A DNA stretch of 64,000 bases. Origin: Blautia sp. GTDB lineage: Bacteria > Bacillota > Clostridia > Lachnospirales > Lachnospiraceae. The stretch lies in assembly GCA_023667395.1 (NCBI GenBank), contig JAMPAC010000002.1, positions 1 to 64,000 on the forward strand. Reading direction: 5' to 3'. Positions 1 through 7,363 of the stretch are shown in pieces (position 1 is the first letter of the stretch; each line of letters begins with the position of its first letter). Both the position numbers and the translations under genes were made by a program. The notes below the pieces were generated by a model. The model saw only the letters and a list, made by a program, of their open reading frames with translations, was not told where the DNA came from and ran no database searches.

Positions 1-1
1 A

Positions 2-1651
2 CAGCACAACTTAACAGCAATGAACTCTAACAGAATGCTCGGACTGACGACAAAGTCACAGGCAAAGTCCACCGAGAGATTGTCTTCCGGTTATAAGATC
101 AACCGTGCGGCTGACGATGCAGCAGGCCTGGCGATCAGCGAGAAGATGAGGAAGCAGGTAAGGGGTCTTACCCAGGCATCCACCAACGCACAGGACGGCA
201 TCAGTGCAGTGCAGACCGCAGAGGGCGCGTTGACAGAAGTTCACGACATGCTCCAGAGAATGAACGAACTGGCAGTAAAGTCCGCTAACGGAACCAACAG
301 CGAGGATGACAGAAGCTATATCCAGAGCGAGGTTAACGCCCTGATCGAGGAGATCAACCGTGTATCCGAGACCACCAAGTTCAACGAGATTTATCTGCTG
401 AAAGGTGACGAGGAAGGCACACCCAAGGATATATATTCCTACAGGACGGAATCAACGGAAGCCAAGGCAACTTTTGGGGACGGAGTTACCGAACTGTTTG
501 TAGATGGTACTAAGGTTACGACTGAGGAAGCTTTGGCAGCTGCCTTGGATGCTAAGCCTGATGCTGTTGTTTCCACGGATGCGGGTACGAAAGCGACAGC
601 AGGAACTGATTATACAAAAACAGTTGATGGTGCGTTAATTGCGGGCAAAGATGTATATGATGCAACAGGAACAAAAATCACTACGGATGCGGCACTTAAA
701 ACAGCTATGGCAACTGGCGTGTATACGGATGCGGGAACAAAAGCGGTATTAGGTGATGTTGATACGACAACTTCGAACGCATATTTTGCAAAAAAGAATA
801 TTTATAATATAGACGGAACCATAAAGTATGCTGAGAATGCAAATGTTCCTGATGCTGACGCTACTGGAGTGACAGCGTTCTACACCACTGCACCCACAAA
901 AGCTGTTGCAGACACCGATTATACGGATAAAACCACCTACGCCTTAATTACAGGTAAAACGGTATATGGCGCTGACGGCGAAGAACTTGATGCTACCACG
1001 CTGGCGGCTGCTGGGAAAGCTGATGCGATTTATACAACCGCTCCTACAAAAGCAGGAGAAGACGATTATACCTTTACAAGAGGAACAGAAGGCAATGTAA
1101 CGCTGTATGATAAGGAGGGTAAAGAAGTCGCTGCAGCTGATCTCGCAGAGAAGCTTAAAGCTGGAGAACTGTTTACTGATAAAGCGGCGACGGATGCAGT
1201 TACAGATGCTACTATTGAGAAGTATGCAGAGAAGACTTCCATCAACGCGGATCTGATATTCAGCCTTCATGTAGGTGCTGATTCTACTGACAACAACAAG
1301 ATTCAGGTTACTATCGCCAGCATGAGCGCAGCAGGAATCGGGGTTGACGGTCTGAAAGTAGACACAGAGGATACAGCGACGGATGCAATCAATACCATTT
1401 CCGAGGCGTTAAAGCAGGTATCCAAGCAGCGTTCCGACCTTGGTGCCATCCAGAACCGTCTGGAGCACACCATCAACAATCTGGATAACGTTGTGGAGAA
1501 CACCACATCCGCAGAGTCCGCTATCCGTGATACCGATATGGCGACTGAGATGGTTAAGTATGCGAACAACAATATCCTTGCACAGGCTGGCCAGGCAATG
1601 CTGGCACAGGCTAACCAGGCAAACCAGGGCGTTCTGTCCCTGCTTGGCTAA
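2..1651 (+). CDS. Flagellin, large (5' end outside window)
   Basis: Flagellar filament subunit. The reading frame is already open at base 2 and encodes QHNLTA before the first visible ATG at base 20. Flagellins normally begin about MVVQHN, so the start lies just upstream of the window. The conserved N-terminal D0/D1 region (LSSGYKINRAADDAAGLAIS) and C-terminal D1/D0 region (ending NQGVLSLLG) are both present. Between about residues 145 and 410 is a long variable domain made of imperfect repeats (YTDAGTKA, YTTAPTKA, ALI.GK.VY). This part would be surface exposed on the filament. 549 codons are visible. A terminator follows at 1701. Confidence 0.95.
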   Translation, partial: QHNLTAMNSNRMLGLTTKSQAKSTERLSSGYKINRAADDAAGLAISEKMRKQVRGLTQASTNAQDGISAVQTAEGALTEVHDMLQRMNELAVKSANGTNSEDDRSYIQSEVNALIEEINRVSETTKFNEIYLLKGDEEGTPKDIYSYRTESTEAKATFGDGVTELFVDGTKVTTEEALAAALDAKPDAVVSTDAGTKATAGTDYTKTVDGALIAGKDVYDATGTKITTDAALKTAMATGVYTDAGTKAVLGDVDTTTSNAYFAKKNIYNIDGTIKYAENANVPDADATGVTAFYTTAPTKAVADTDYTDKTTYALITGKTVYGADGEELDATTLAAAGKADAIYTTAPTKAGEDDYTFTRGTEGNVTLYDKEGKEVAAADLAEKLKAGELFTDKAATDAVTDATIEKYAEKTSINADLIFSLHVGADSTDNNKIQVTIASMSAAGIGVDGLKVDTEDTATDAINTISEALKQVSKQRSDLGAIQNRLEHTINNLDNVVENTTSAESAIRDTDMATEMVKYANNNILAQAGQAMLAQANQANQGVLSLLG

Positions 1652-1700
1652 TGACAGGATAGCGTTGGAACGGAAATACAGTTTCATAAGTAATACCGGA

Positions 1701-1740
1701 ACCGTGGGGGAGGCGAAAGCTTTTCCCACGGTCTTTCTTT
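1701..1740 (+). terminator. Rho-independent terminator after flagellin
   Basis: Arms ACCGTGGG and CCCACGGT enclose a GGCGAAAGC-containing loop and are followed by CTTTCTTT. It lies 50 bases after the flagellin stop codon. Confidence 0.8.
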
Positions 1741-1840
1741 GCATTCGCGCGTATTCTTCTATTTACCGGACGTTGCTGAAAATACTTCAGGGCTGCTTTG
1801 AAGGTTTGCTAAAGTTTTCAAAAACATTTTTATCCCACCA

Positions 1841-1869
1841 TTGAAATATTGTGTATTTTTGCGTATAAT
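1841..1869 (+). promoter_or_regulatory. Sigma-A promoter of hicAB
   Basis: TTGAAA (1841-1846), a 17-base spacer and a perfect TATAAT (1864-1869). It is followed by AGGAGG and the hicA start at 1891, so the leader is very short. Confidence 0.75.
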
Positions 1870-1890
1870 ATTTTTATAAGGAGGATAGTA

Positions 1891-2076
1891 ATGACCCCAC
1901 GAAATATAGCTATCGGGGATTTAAACAATAATGGATACACATTCAAGCGGAATGGCGGAAACCATGATATTTATTATAATCCGGAAACAAGATATTCCAT
2001 ACCACTAAAACGTGGCCATTTTGATGAAGATGATCTCCGTTACATACGCAAAGAAATCAAGCAGGGTGAAAAGTAA
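1891..2076 (+). CDS. hicA: HicA-family mRNA interferase toxin
   Basis: A 61-residue toxin of the HicA double-stranded-RNA-binding-fold family, which cleaves mRNA during translation. The diagnostic stretch is NGYTFKRNGGNHDIYYNP, with the catalytic histidine in GGNHDIY, then IPLKRGHFDEDDLR. The ATG at 1891 is chosen because AGGAGG sits about 7 bases upstream; the longer frame from 1849 would start inside the promoter. It is followed after 33 bases by hicB, the usual toxin-first order. Family assignment is strong; activity is inferred. Confidence 0.85.
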   Translation: MTPRNIAIGDLNNNGYTFKRNGGNHDIYYNPETRYSIPLKRGHFDEDDLRYIRKEIKQGEK

Positions 2077-2109
2077 GACTTTTTTGCTGCCAGAAAAGGA
2101 GGCTGACGT

Positions 2110-2523
2110 ATGAAATATATTTATACTGCAATATTTGTACCAAATGAGAATGGAAGTAAATACTACTGCAGAGTACCGGATCTTCCCGGATGTATTACCA
2201 CCGGAAGCGATCTTGATGATGCGATTGAGATGATTACTGATGCTGCCAGCGGCTGGCTCGTCGTGGCGGAGGATGAAGGAAACGAGATTCCTGTTGCCAC
2301 CCCGCAACATAAATTAGCAATTCCTGAAAATGCCGTTTGCTCCATTATCCGCATTGACACGCTCGCATACCGGGCGGCAACAGATACCAGGGCGGTGCGG
2401 AAAAATGTTTCACTGCCTGCCTGGATGGCAGTCCTGGCGGAAAAACGAGGCGTAAACTGCTCCCAGGTACTTCAGGATGGACTTATGCAACTGCTTAACA
2501 CATCGAAATCTTTGATATCATAA
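2110..2523 (+). CDS. hicB: HicB-family antitoxin
   Basis: A 137-residue partner of HicA. The N-terminal half carries the partial RNase H-like HicB fold (YYCRVPDLPGCITTG, then a helix with DDAIEMITDAASGWL). The C-terminal segment (VSLPAWMAVLAEKRGVNCSQ, then LQDGLMQLL) looks like the ribbon-helix-helix or HTH DNA-binding part that autoregulates such operons. RBS AAAAGGAGG precedes the ATG. HicB binds and neutralises HicA in known systems. Confidence 0.85.
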   Translation: MKYIYTAIFVPNENGSKYYCRVPDLPGCITTGSDLDDAIEMITDAASGWLVVAEDEGNEIPVATPQHKLAIPENAVCSIIRIDTLAYRAATDTRAVRKNVSLPAWMAVLAEKRGVNCSQVLQDGLMQLLNTSKSLIS

Positions 2524-2541
2524 GTTCGGAATTACTTTCAG

Positions 2542-2585
2542 AAAAAGGCACATGCTTTTTCATGAGCACATGCCTTTTCTTTTTA
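2542..2585. terminator. Bidirectional terminator between hicB and uma2
   Basis: Arms AAAAGGCA and TGCCTTTT are followed by CTTTTT on the plus strand. On the minus strand the A-run gives a T-run, so it can end transcription of the convergent Uma2 gene as well. Confidence 0.7.
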
Positions 2586-3083
2586 TCAGATATTCAACAG
2601 ATCGGTAATCGCTGAGAAGTCGATCAGCAGATCATCATAGATATTTACCTTGACGGTGGCATCAAAACTGTATGCCACATTGATCAGATTCCCCTCGAAA
2701 TAGTGGACGGTCACCATCCGGCGCTTCGGATCCACGATCCAGTATTCCCGGACGCCGTAATTTTTGTAATAATATGCTTTGCGGATATAGTCATCTGATG
2801 GATTTCCCGGAGAAACAATCTCAATGATAAAATCAGGGGCGCCGTTACAACGGTTCGCGTCCAGTTTGGATTTATCACATACGATCATAATGTCTGGCTG
2901 TACGACTGTCAGAGAGGTGTCAGAAAGTTTTACGTCAAATGGGGCAGGAAATACTTTGCAATCTCCCTTTTTGCCTTTCACATAAGCGTCGAGCAGGGTG
3001 CTCAGTTCCAAAAGGATGGACTGATGGAGAGCCTCATATTCCTCTAAAGAAGTAGGGATTGGCTGTGGCTGCAATACCGACAT
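2586..3083 (-). CDS. Uma2 (DUF820) family protein
   Basis: A 165-residue member of the Uma2 family, which has a PD-(D/E)XK nuclease-like fold and no settled role. Recognisable pieces are VVQPDIMIVCD, GAPDFIIEIVSPGNPSDD, YYKNYGVREYWIVDP and the following strand. The acidic and lysine residues expected of the fold (D in QPDI, E in IEIVSP, K in RKAYYYK) are present. ATG 3083 is preferred over the GTG at 3092 because AAAGGA lies 11 bases upstream of it. A related protein is encoded at 27922. Confidence 0.85.
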   Translation of the reverse strand: MSVLQPQPIPTSLEEYEALHQSILLELSTLLDAYVKGKKGDCKVFPAPFDVKLSDTSLTVVQPDIMIVCDKSKLDANRCNGAPDFIIEIVSPGNPSDDYIRKAYYYKNYGVREYWIVDPKRRMVTVHYFEGNLINVAYSFDATVKVNIYDDLLIDFSAITDLLNI

Positions 3084-3150
3084 GGATAACACGTCCTTTC
3101 CTGGTTGATGTTTCTATTGTAGCACAGATTCCTGCTTATTTCTATCGGAA

Positions 3151-3735
3151 TCACAATTCAATATTCTTGAAAACATTATCTTTGTCATCCTGCTCGATCC
3201 CCAGATAGCGTTTGGTGATCTGATAGGAAGAATGGTTGTAAATGTTCATCAGCAGGGCGGGCGGAATCCCCTGCTGCCATGCATGGTAGCCGAATGTCTT
3301 CCGCAGGGAGTGGCAGCTTATGTGATCGCCCAGCCCTATGGACTGGGCAGCCTTTTTGATGATGCGGAAAGCCTGATAGCGCTTGATAGGCTGATTGACA
3401 CCCTTGCGGCTGGGAAACAGACAGGTATTTTCCGTGGGGGCAGGTGAAAAATACTCCCTGTATGCGGTGAGGGTGTCAATGACGGTGTTGTTTAAGGCGA
3501 TGGCGGTTGACTTGCCGGTCTTTTTCTCTTTTACCATTAGATGTTCCAGGAAACAGTCCTTTTCGAAGTCGTAGAGATCCCCCCACCTTAATGTCAGTAC
3601 ATCCGTGATGCGCAGGGCAGTGTTCAGCCCCAGGATGCAGAGGGTGTAGTTGCGGACATTCCTTTCCCTTTCCAGGTAAAAGTCCTTGAATTCGTGGAGC
3701 ATTTCCGGATCTCTGATTGGTTGTGTTGTACTCAT
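3151..3735 (-). CDS. Tyrosine-type site-specific recombinase, catalytic domain only
   Basis: At 194 residues this is much shorter than the usual 300-400-residue phage-type integrases. Catalytic residues are visible: Arg42 (ALRITD), His142 and Arg145 (HSLRKTFGYHA), His168 (NHSS) and nucleophile Tyr177 (KRYLGI). The N-terminal core-binding domain is missing, and a start near the catalytic domain resembles FimB/FimE-like invertases or solo recombinases. RBS GAAAGGAG precedes the start. No paired att sites were identified nearby. It could be a remnant of an integrated element or a DNA invertase. Confidence 0.85.
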   Translation of the reverse strand: MSTTQPIRDPEMLHEFKDFYLERERNVRNYTLCILGLNTALRITDVLTLRWGDLYDFEKDCFLEHLMVKEKKTGKSTAIALNNTVIDTLTAYREYFSPAPTENTCLFPSRKGVNQPIKRYQAFRIIKKAAQSIGLGDHISCHSLRKTFGYHAWQQGIPPALLMNIYNHSSYQITKRYLGIEQDDKDNVFKNIEL

Positions 3736-4046
3736 TTTTTCTCCTTTCGTATGAGACGACAGTGTAAATAGTTGCCGTTAAATTATAATGCAACCTTTGT
3801 TATTAAAGTGTTGTATTCAAAAAAAGGCAGGGCTCATCGACCTGTCGGGTGATGTGGTTAAGGAGATTGCGCAGAAATATGAGAATTTAGTATTGGTAGC
3901 AGTGATTTTCCCCTAAATGATGCAAAAATGATTGAAATTTGATGCCAATATGTGGAAATTCTGATGCACTTTTTGTGCATTGCCATTTTATGATTATCCT
4001 TGAAATAAGAAGTCTGATGACAGAGATATTCCAAGGAGGTTCCACA

Positions 4047-6200
4047 ATGAACATTATGAGAGAAGAAAGCATCCTGAGACGAGGTCGGAAATGGATCTGC
4101 TGTATCCTGGCGCTCCTGCTTTTCATGGCCAGCTGTCCTGCTGTCTGGGCAGCGGAGAAAAACAATGCGAACAACAGCAATGCCAGTGGGGACAGCGAGA
4201 CCAAAGATGCAGACGCCACAGGGGAAAACGAGGAAGAAATCCTTGCCCCTTATTTTATCATTCAGGGTACGGGGGATGACGCTTCCTCCGTGGAACATTT
4301 TCCTTTAAGGTCAACAGATGTGGTTTCAAATATCAACGGCATGATCGCCGAGACTTATGTGACCCAGACGTATGCAAATGAGGGCGATACGCCGATCAAT
4401 GCAAATTATGTATTTCCCACTTCCTCCAGTGTCGTCGTCCATGGCATGACGATGGTGATCGGCAATGAGAAGATAACCGCCCGGATCAAGGAAAAAGAAG
4501 AGGCGAAAGTGGAGTACGAGGAGGCCAAAAGCGAGGGAAAGGGCGCTTCCCTGATGGAGCAGAAGCGCCCCAATGTGTTCACCATGGACGTGGCAAACAT
4601 CATGCCCGGCGATGTGGTCAGTATAGAACTGCATTATACGGAACTGATCACACCCAAAGAAAATACATATGAGTTTGTCTTTCCCACTGTGGTGGGACCC
4701 CGCTATGCGCCCCCTGCCGTATCCGGCGGCGACGGTGATGGCAGCAGCGATGACAGCTGGGTGGCGAGCCCTTATCTGGCGGGCGGCGCCACGCCTCCGG
4801 GAGATTACAACATTACCGTGAATCTTTCCACAGGCGTTCCCATTGCGGAGGTTACAAGCAAATCCCATGCCATCCGCATTGATAAACCCGATGCGTCCAC
4901 TGCCCAGGTCACGCTGGCGGATCCCGATGATTATGCGGGGAACAGGGATTTTATTTTAAAATATAAGCTGACCGGGGAGGAGATCCAGAGCGGCCTGGCG
5001 CTTTCCGGTGGACAGGCTGTAAACGGGGCTGCGGAAAATTTCTTTATGCTGACGATCCAGCCCCCGGAGCGGTTTGAAACGGAGGACATTCCTCCAAGGG
5101 AATATATCTTTGTGCTGGATGTATCCGGTTCCATGTATGGTTATCCCCTGGACACCGCAAAGGATCTGATCCGGGATCTGGTATCAAACCTGAATGAAAC
5201 GGATACGTTCAACCTGATCCTGTTTGAAAACGAATCCACCCTGCTGTCGCCTGTGTCGCTTCCGGCAACCGCGCAGAATATCAAAGCGGCGACAAAGTTC
5301 ATCGATGAGCAGGAGGGCGGCGGAGGAACATCCCTGCTTCCGGCGCTGGAAGACGCAGTTTCCATACCGAAAGGGGACGACGCGGCGCGGAGCGTAGTGA
5401 TCATTACGGACGGATATATTTCCAATGAAAGTGAGATCATTTCCTATATTACCGACAACATGAACAGCGCAAGCTTTTTCTCTTTCGGTATCGGAAGTTC
5501 GGTCAACGACTACCTGATCAAGCAGATTGCGGGCTGCGGGCTGGGAGAATCCTTTATCGTGACGGACAGTGAGGACGCGGCGGAATCTGCGGACAACTTC
5601 CGTACTTATATAGAGGCTCCGCTGCTCACCGATATTTCCATTGTGTACAGAGGGTTTGACGTCTATGATGTGGAACCGGCAGTTCCCTCCATCCTGTACG
5701 CTTCCCAGCCTATTGTGCTTTTCGGCAAATGGCGCGGAAAGCCCGGCGGGACCATCACCATAACCGGCAAAGCAGGCGGCGAAGACTATGTGCAGGAGAT
5801 TCCCGTGAACAGCGTGGCGGTGGACCTGGAGAGCGAAGCCACCCGCTATCTGTGGGCGAGGACGCATCTGGACAGGATCGCGGGTTACGGAAGCATCCGG
5901 AACGATGAGTCGGTAAAGGATGAGATCACGCAGCTGGGCCTGGAGTACAATATGATCACGCCGTATACTTCCTTTGTTGCCGTGTCAGAGATCATACGGA
6001 ACACGGAGGGGGAAAGCACGGACGTGGATCAGGCGCTTCCCCTGCCCCAGAGGGTGTCCGGTCTGTCCGTGGGCGGCGGATATCGGGCCTATTCGGAACC
6101 GGGAATGGCTCTGCTGGTTCTGCCATTGGCAGCGGCGATCTTTATAAAGAGAAAATTTGCGAGAACGAAGAAGCACACTGGAATGAAAGGCACGAAATGA
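4047..6200 (+). CDS. Secreted VIT + von Willebrand A domain protein, exosortase substrate
   Basis: A 717-residue exported protein. The signal peptide covers about residues 1-35 (basic start, hydrophobic core, PAVWA cleavage region). A low-complexity linker leads to a VIT domain (about 75-205) and a VWA domain whose MIDAS motif DVSGSM lies near residue 357. The tail has an Ser-Glu-Pro-Gly motif, a hydrophobic segment (ALLVLPLAAAIFI) and a KRKFARTKK basic end, the layout of PEP-CTERM-like sorting signals. The start at 4047 follows AAGGAGG. Its stop overlaps the exosortase start by 4 bases, so this is probably the enzyme's dedicated substrate. Confidence 0.85.
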   Translation: MNIMREESILRRGRKWICCILALLLFMASCPAVWAAEKNNANNSNASGDSETKDADATGENEEEILAPYFIIQGTGDDASSVEHFPLRSTDVVSNINGMIAETYVTQTYANEGDTPINANYVFPTSSSVVVHGMTMVIGNEKITARIKEKEEAKVEYEEAKSEGKGASLMEQKRPNVFTMDVANIMPGDVVSIELHYTELITPKENTYEFVFPTVVGPRYAPPAVSGGDGDGSSDDSWVASPYLAGGATPPGDYNITVNLSTGVPIAEVTSKSHAIRIDKPDASTAQVTLADPDDYAGNRDFILKYKLTGEEIQSGLALSGGQAVNGAAENFFMLTIQPPERFETEDIPPREYIFVLDVSGSMYGYPLDTAKDLIRDLVSNLNETDTFNLILFENESTLLSPVSLPATAQNIKAATKFIDEQEGGGGTSLLPALEDAVSIPKGDDAARSVVIITDGYISNESEIISYITDNMNSASFFSFGIGSSVNDYLIKQIAGCGLGESFIVTDSEDAAESADNFRTYIEAPLLTDISIVYRGFDVYDVEPAVPSILYASQPIVLFGKWRGKPGGTITITGKAGGEDYVQEIPVNSVAVDLESEATRYLWARTHLDRIAGYGSIRNDESVKDEITQLGLEYNMITPYTSFVAVSEIIRNTEGESTDVDQALPLPQRVSGLSVGGGYRAYSEPGMALLVLPLAAAIFIKRKFARTKKHTGMKGTK

Positions 6201-7051
6201 AAAAGCCCATGGACAGAAAGAAACAGATTGGATTTCTGCGTGAAAACTGCATATTTTATCTGGTCGGCGCGCTTGTGATTCTGGGACTGAAATGCTATTA
6301 CCGCCAGGCTGACTGCGATTCCCTGTTGTGGATCCTGGCGCCGACTGCCCGCTGGGTGGAGTTCCTGAGTAAGATTCCTTTTACCTATATCTCCGGCACA
6401 GGCTATGTGAACCATGGCCTGCGCATGGTGATTGCGCCGTCCTGTTCCGGCGTCAGATTCCTGATTATAACTTTTGCAATGCTGGTATTTTCGTTTGTGC
6501 ATGCAGCGGCATCCGTGCGGACGGCGTCGGGTTCTGAAGAATTTGTTTTGGTCAGCCCTGATGCTTCCCGTTCTGTTGGAACTGTGACGGGATTTGGGAT
6601 ATTACGTTTAAAGGCAAGGGGATTGGGCTGGATCGCTGCAAGCGCGTTTTTCTCATGGATTTTTACCATATTTGTCAATGGCCTGCGGATCATCATTGCT
6701 GTTTATCTTCCCATGTATCTGGAAAAAGCGGGGTTTATGGGAGGGATGCTGACCCAGGACAGGCTCCATACCATGATCGGAGTGGCAGTATATTTTGCCG
6801 CCCTGCTTGTGCTCTACCGTCTCGTCAGTGGGCTGACCCAGGGCAGAACCGGGAGAAAAACTTCCTTTGTGCATCAATGTGTGCCTCCTGTATTCTGGTA
6901 TTTTACCCTTACGCTGGGGCTTCCTTTCATAAGCAGGGTGTACAGGGGGAGTGCAGGCGGATTTGCGGAATTTGCAGTGCTTGTGACCGGCTGCTGTGCC
7001 ATGGTCTTACTGCCCTATATTATCGTGTTTTTCCTGCGCAGGCAAAAATAG
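6197..7051 (+). CDS. Exosortase family protease/transpeptidase (XrtK-like)
   Basis: A 284-residue multi-spanning membrane protein of the exosortase/archaeosortase family. The catalytic triad motifs are visible in order: Cys in APSCSGVRFL, Arg in NGLRIIIAV and His in RLHTMIGV. Such enzymes cut C-terminal sorting signals and transfer the protein to a surface anchor. It overlaps the upstream VIT/VWA gene by ATGA, implying translational coupling and one substrate. The subfamily is uncertain; XrtK is suggested by the single-substrate arrangement. Exosortases are unusual in Gram-positive-type Clostridia. Confidence 0.8.
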   Translation: MKKPMDRKKQIGFLRENCIFYLVGALVILGLKCYYRQADCDSLLWILAPTARWVEFLSKIPFTYISGTGYVNHGLRMVIAPSCSGVRFLIITFAMLVFSFVHAAASVRTASGSEEFVLVSPDASRSVGTVTGFGILRLKARGLGWIAASAFFSWIFTIFVNGLRIIIAVYLPMYLEKAGFMGGMLTQDRLHTMIGVAVYFAALLVLYRLVSGLTQGRTGRKTSFVHQCVPPVFWYFTLTLGLPFISRVYRGSAGGFAEFAVLVTGCCAMVLLPYIIVFFLRRQK

Positions 7052-7063
7052 TAAATTTGTCTG

Positions 7064-7092
7064 TTGACATTCTCTTTTCAGGGTGCTACAAT
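7064..7092 (+). promoter_or_regulatory. Sigma-A promoter of the amt leader
   Basis: TTGACA (7064-7069), 17-base spacer, TACAAT (7087-7092). Predicted transcription start is near 7099, leaving a leader of about 265 bases before the amt start codon. Confidence 0.8.
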
Positions 7093-7105
7093 TCCATCTG
7101 TAAAG

Positions 7106-7215
7106 CAAAGGCGCTATGGGTGATTCCCGTGGTGCCTTTGTTGTTGTGTGCGCAAGCGCACATTTTGACGATGCAAAGAGGCTTCGCAAGGGAGAGCCGC
7201 CGCATCGTCATTTTT
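7106..7215 (+). promoter_or_regulatory. Structured 5' leader of amt (three hairpins)
   Basis: Three successive inverted repeats: CAAAGGC/GCCTTTG (7106-7140), TGTGCGC/GCGCACA (7147-7162) and GACGATGC/GCATCGTC (7167-7209). The last is followed by ATTTTTG and could act as a weak terminator. Together they suggest attenuation or RNA-level control of the ammonium transporter. No known riboswitch class was recognised. Confidence 0.5.
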
Positions 7216-7235
7216 GATTTAAAACAGTTTCGGAA

Positions 7236-7351
7236 CGGAACTGGAATCAAAGAACAGTTTCGGAACGGGAGTGCAGAGCGGGGGCACTGAAGTGCAGAAA
7301 CGGAACTGGAATCAAAAAAACGGAACTGGAATCAAGAAACGGAACTGGAAT
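7236..7351 (+). repeat. Intergenic repeat with four CGGAACTGGAAT units
   Basis: CGGAACTGGAAT occurs at 7236, 7301, 7321 and 7340. A longer unit containing GCAGAGC and GGGGCACTG lies between. The last unit abuts the AGGAGG of amt. The same element recurs at 17232, 19999, 23841, 39329 and 42763. Confidence 0.85.
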
Positions 7352-7363
7352 AGGAGGAGAATT

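Noticed and set aside
3826-3905. Possible gene remnant (reads GLIDLSGDVVKEIAQKYENL before a stop)
   Set aside because: The peptide looks coding-like, but it is only about 30 codons without start or RBS and I could not tie it to a family. It may be a fossil 3' end left by recombination.
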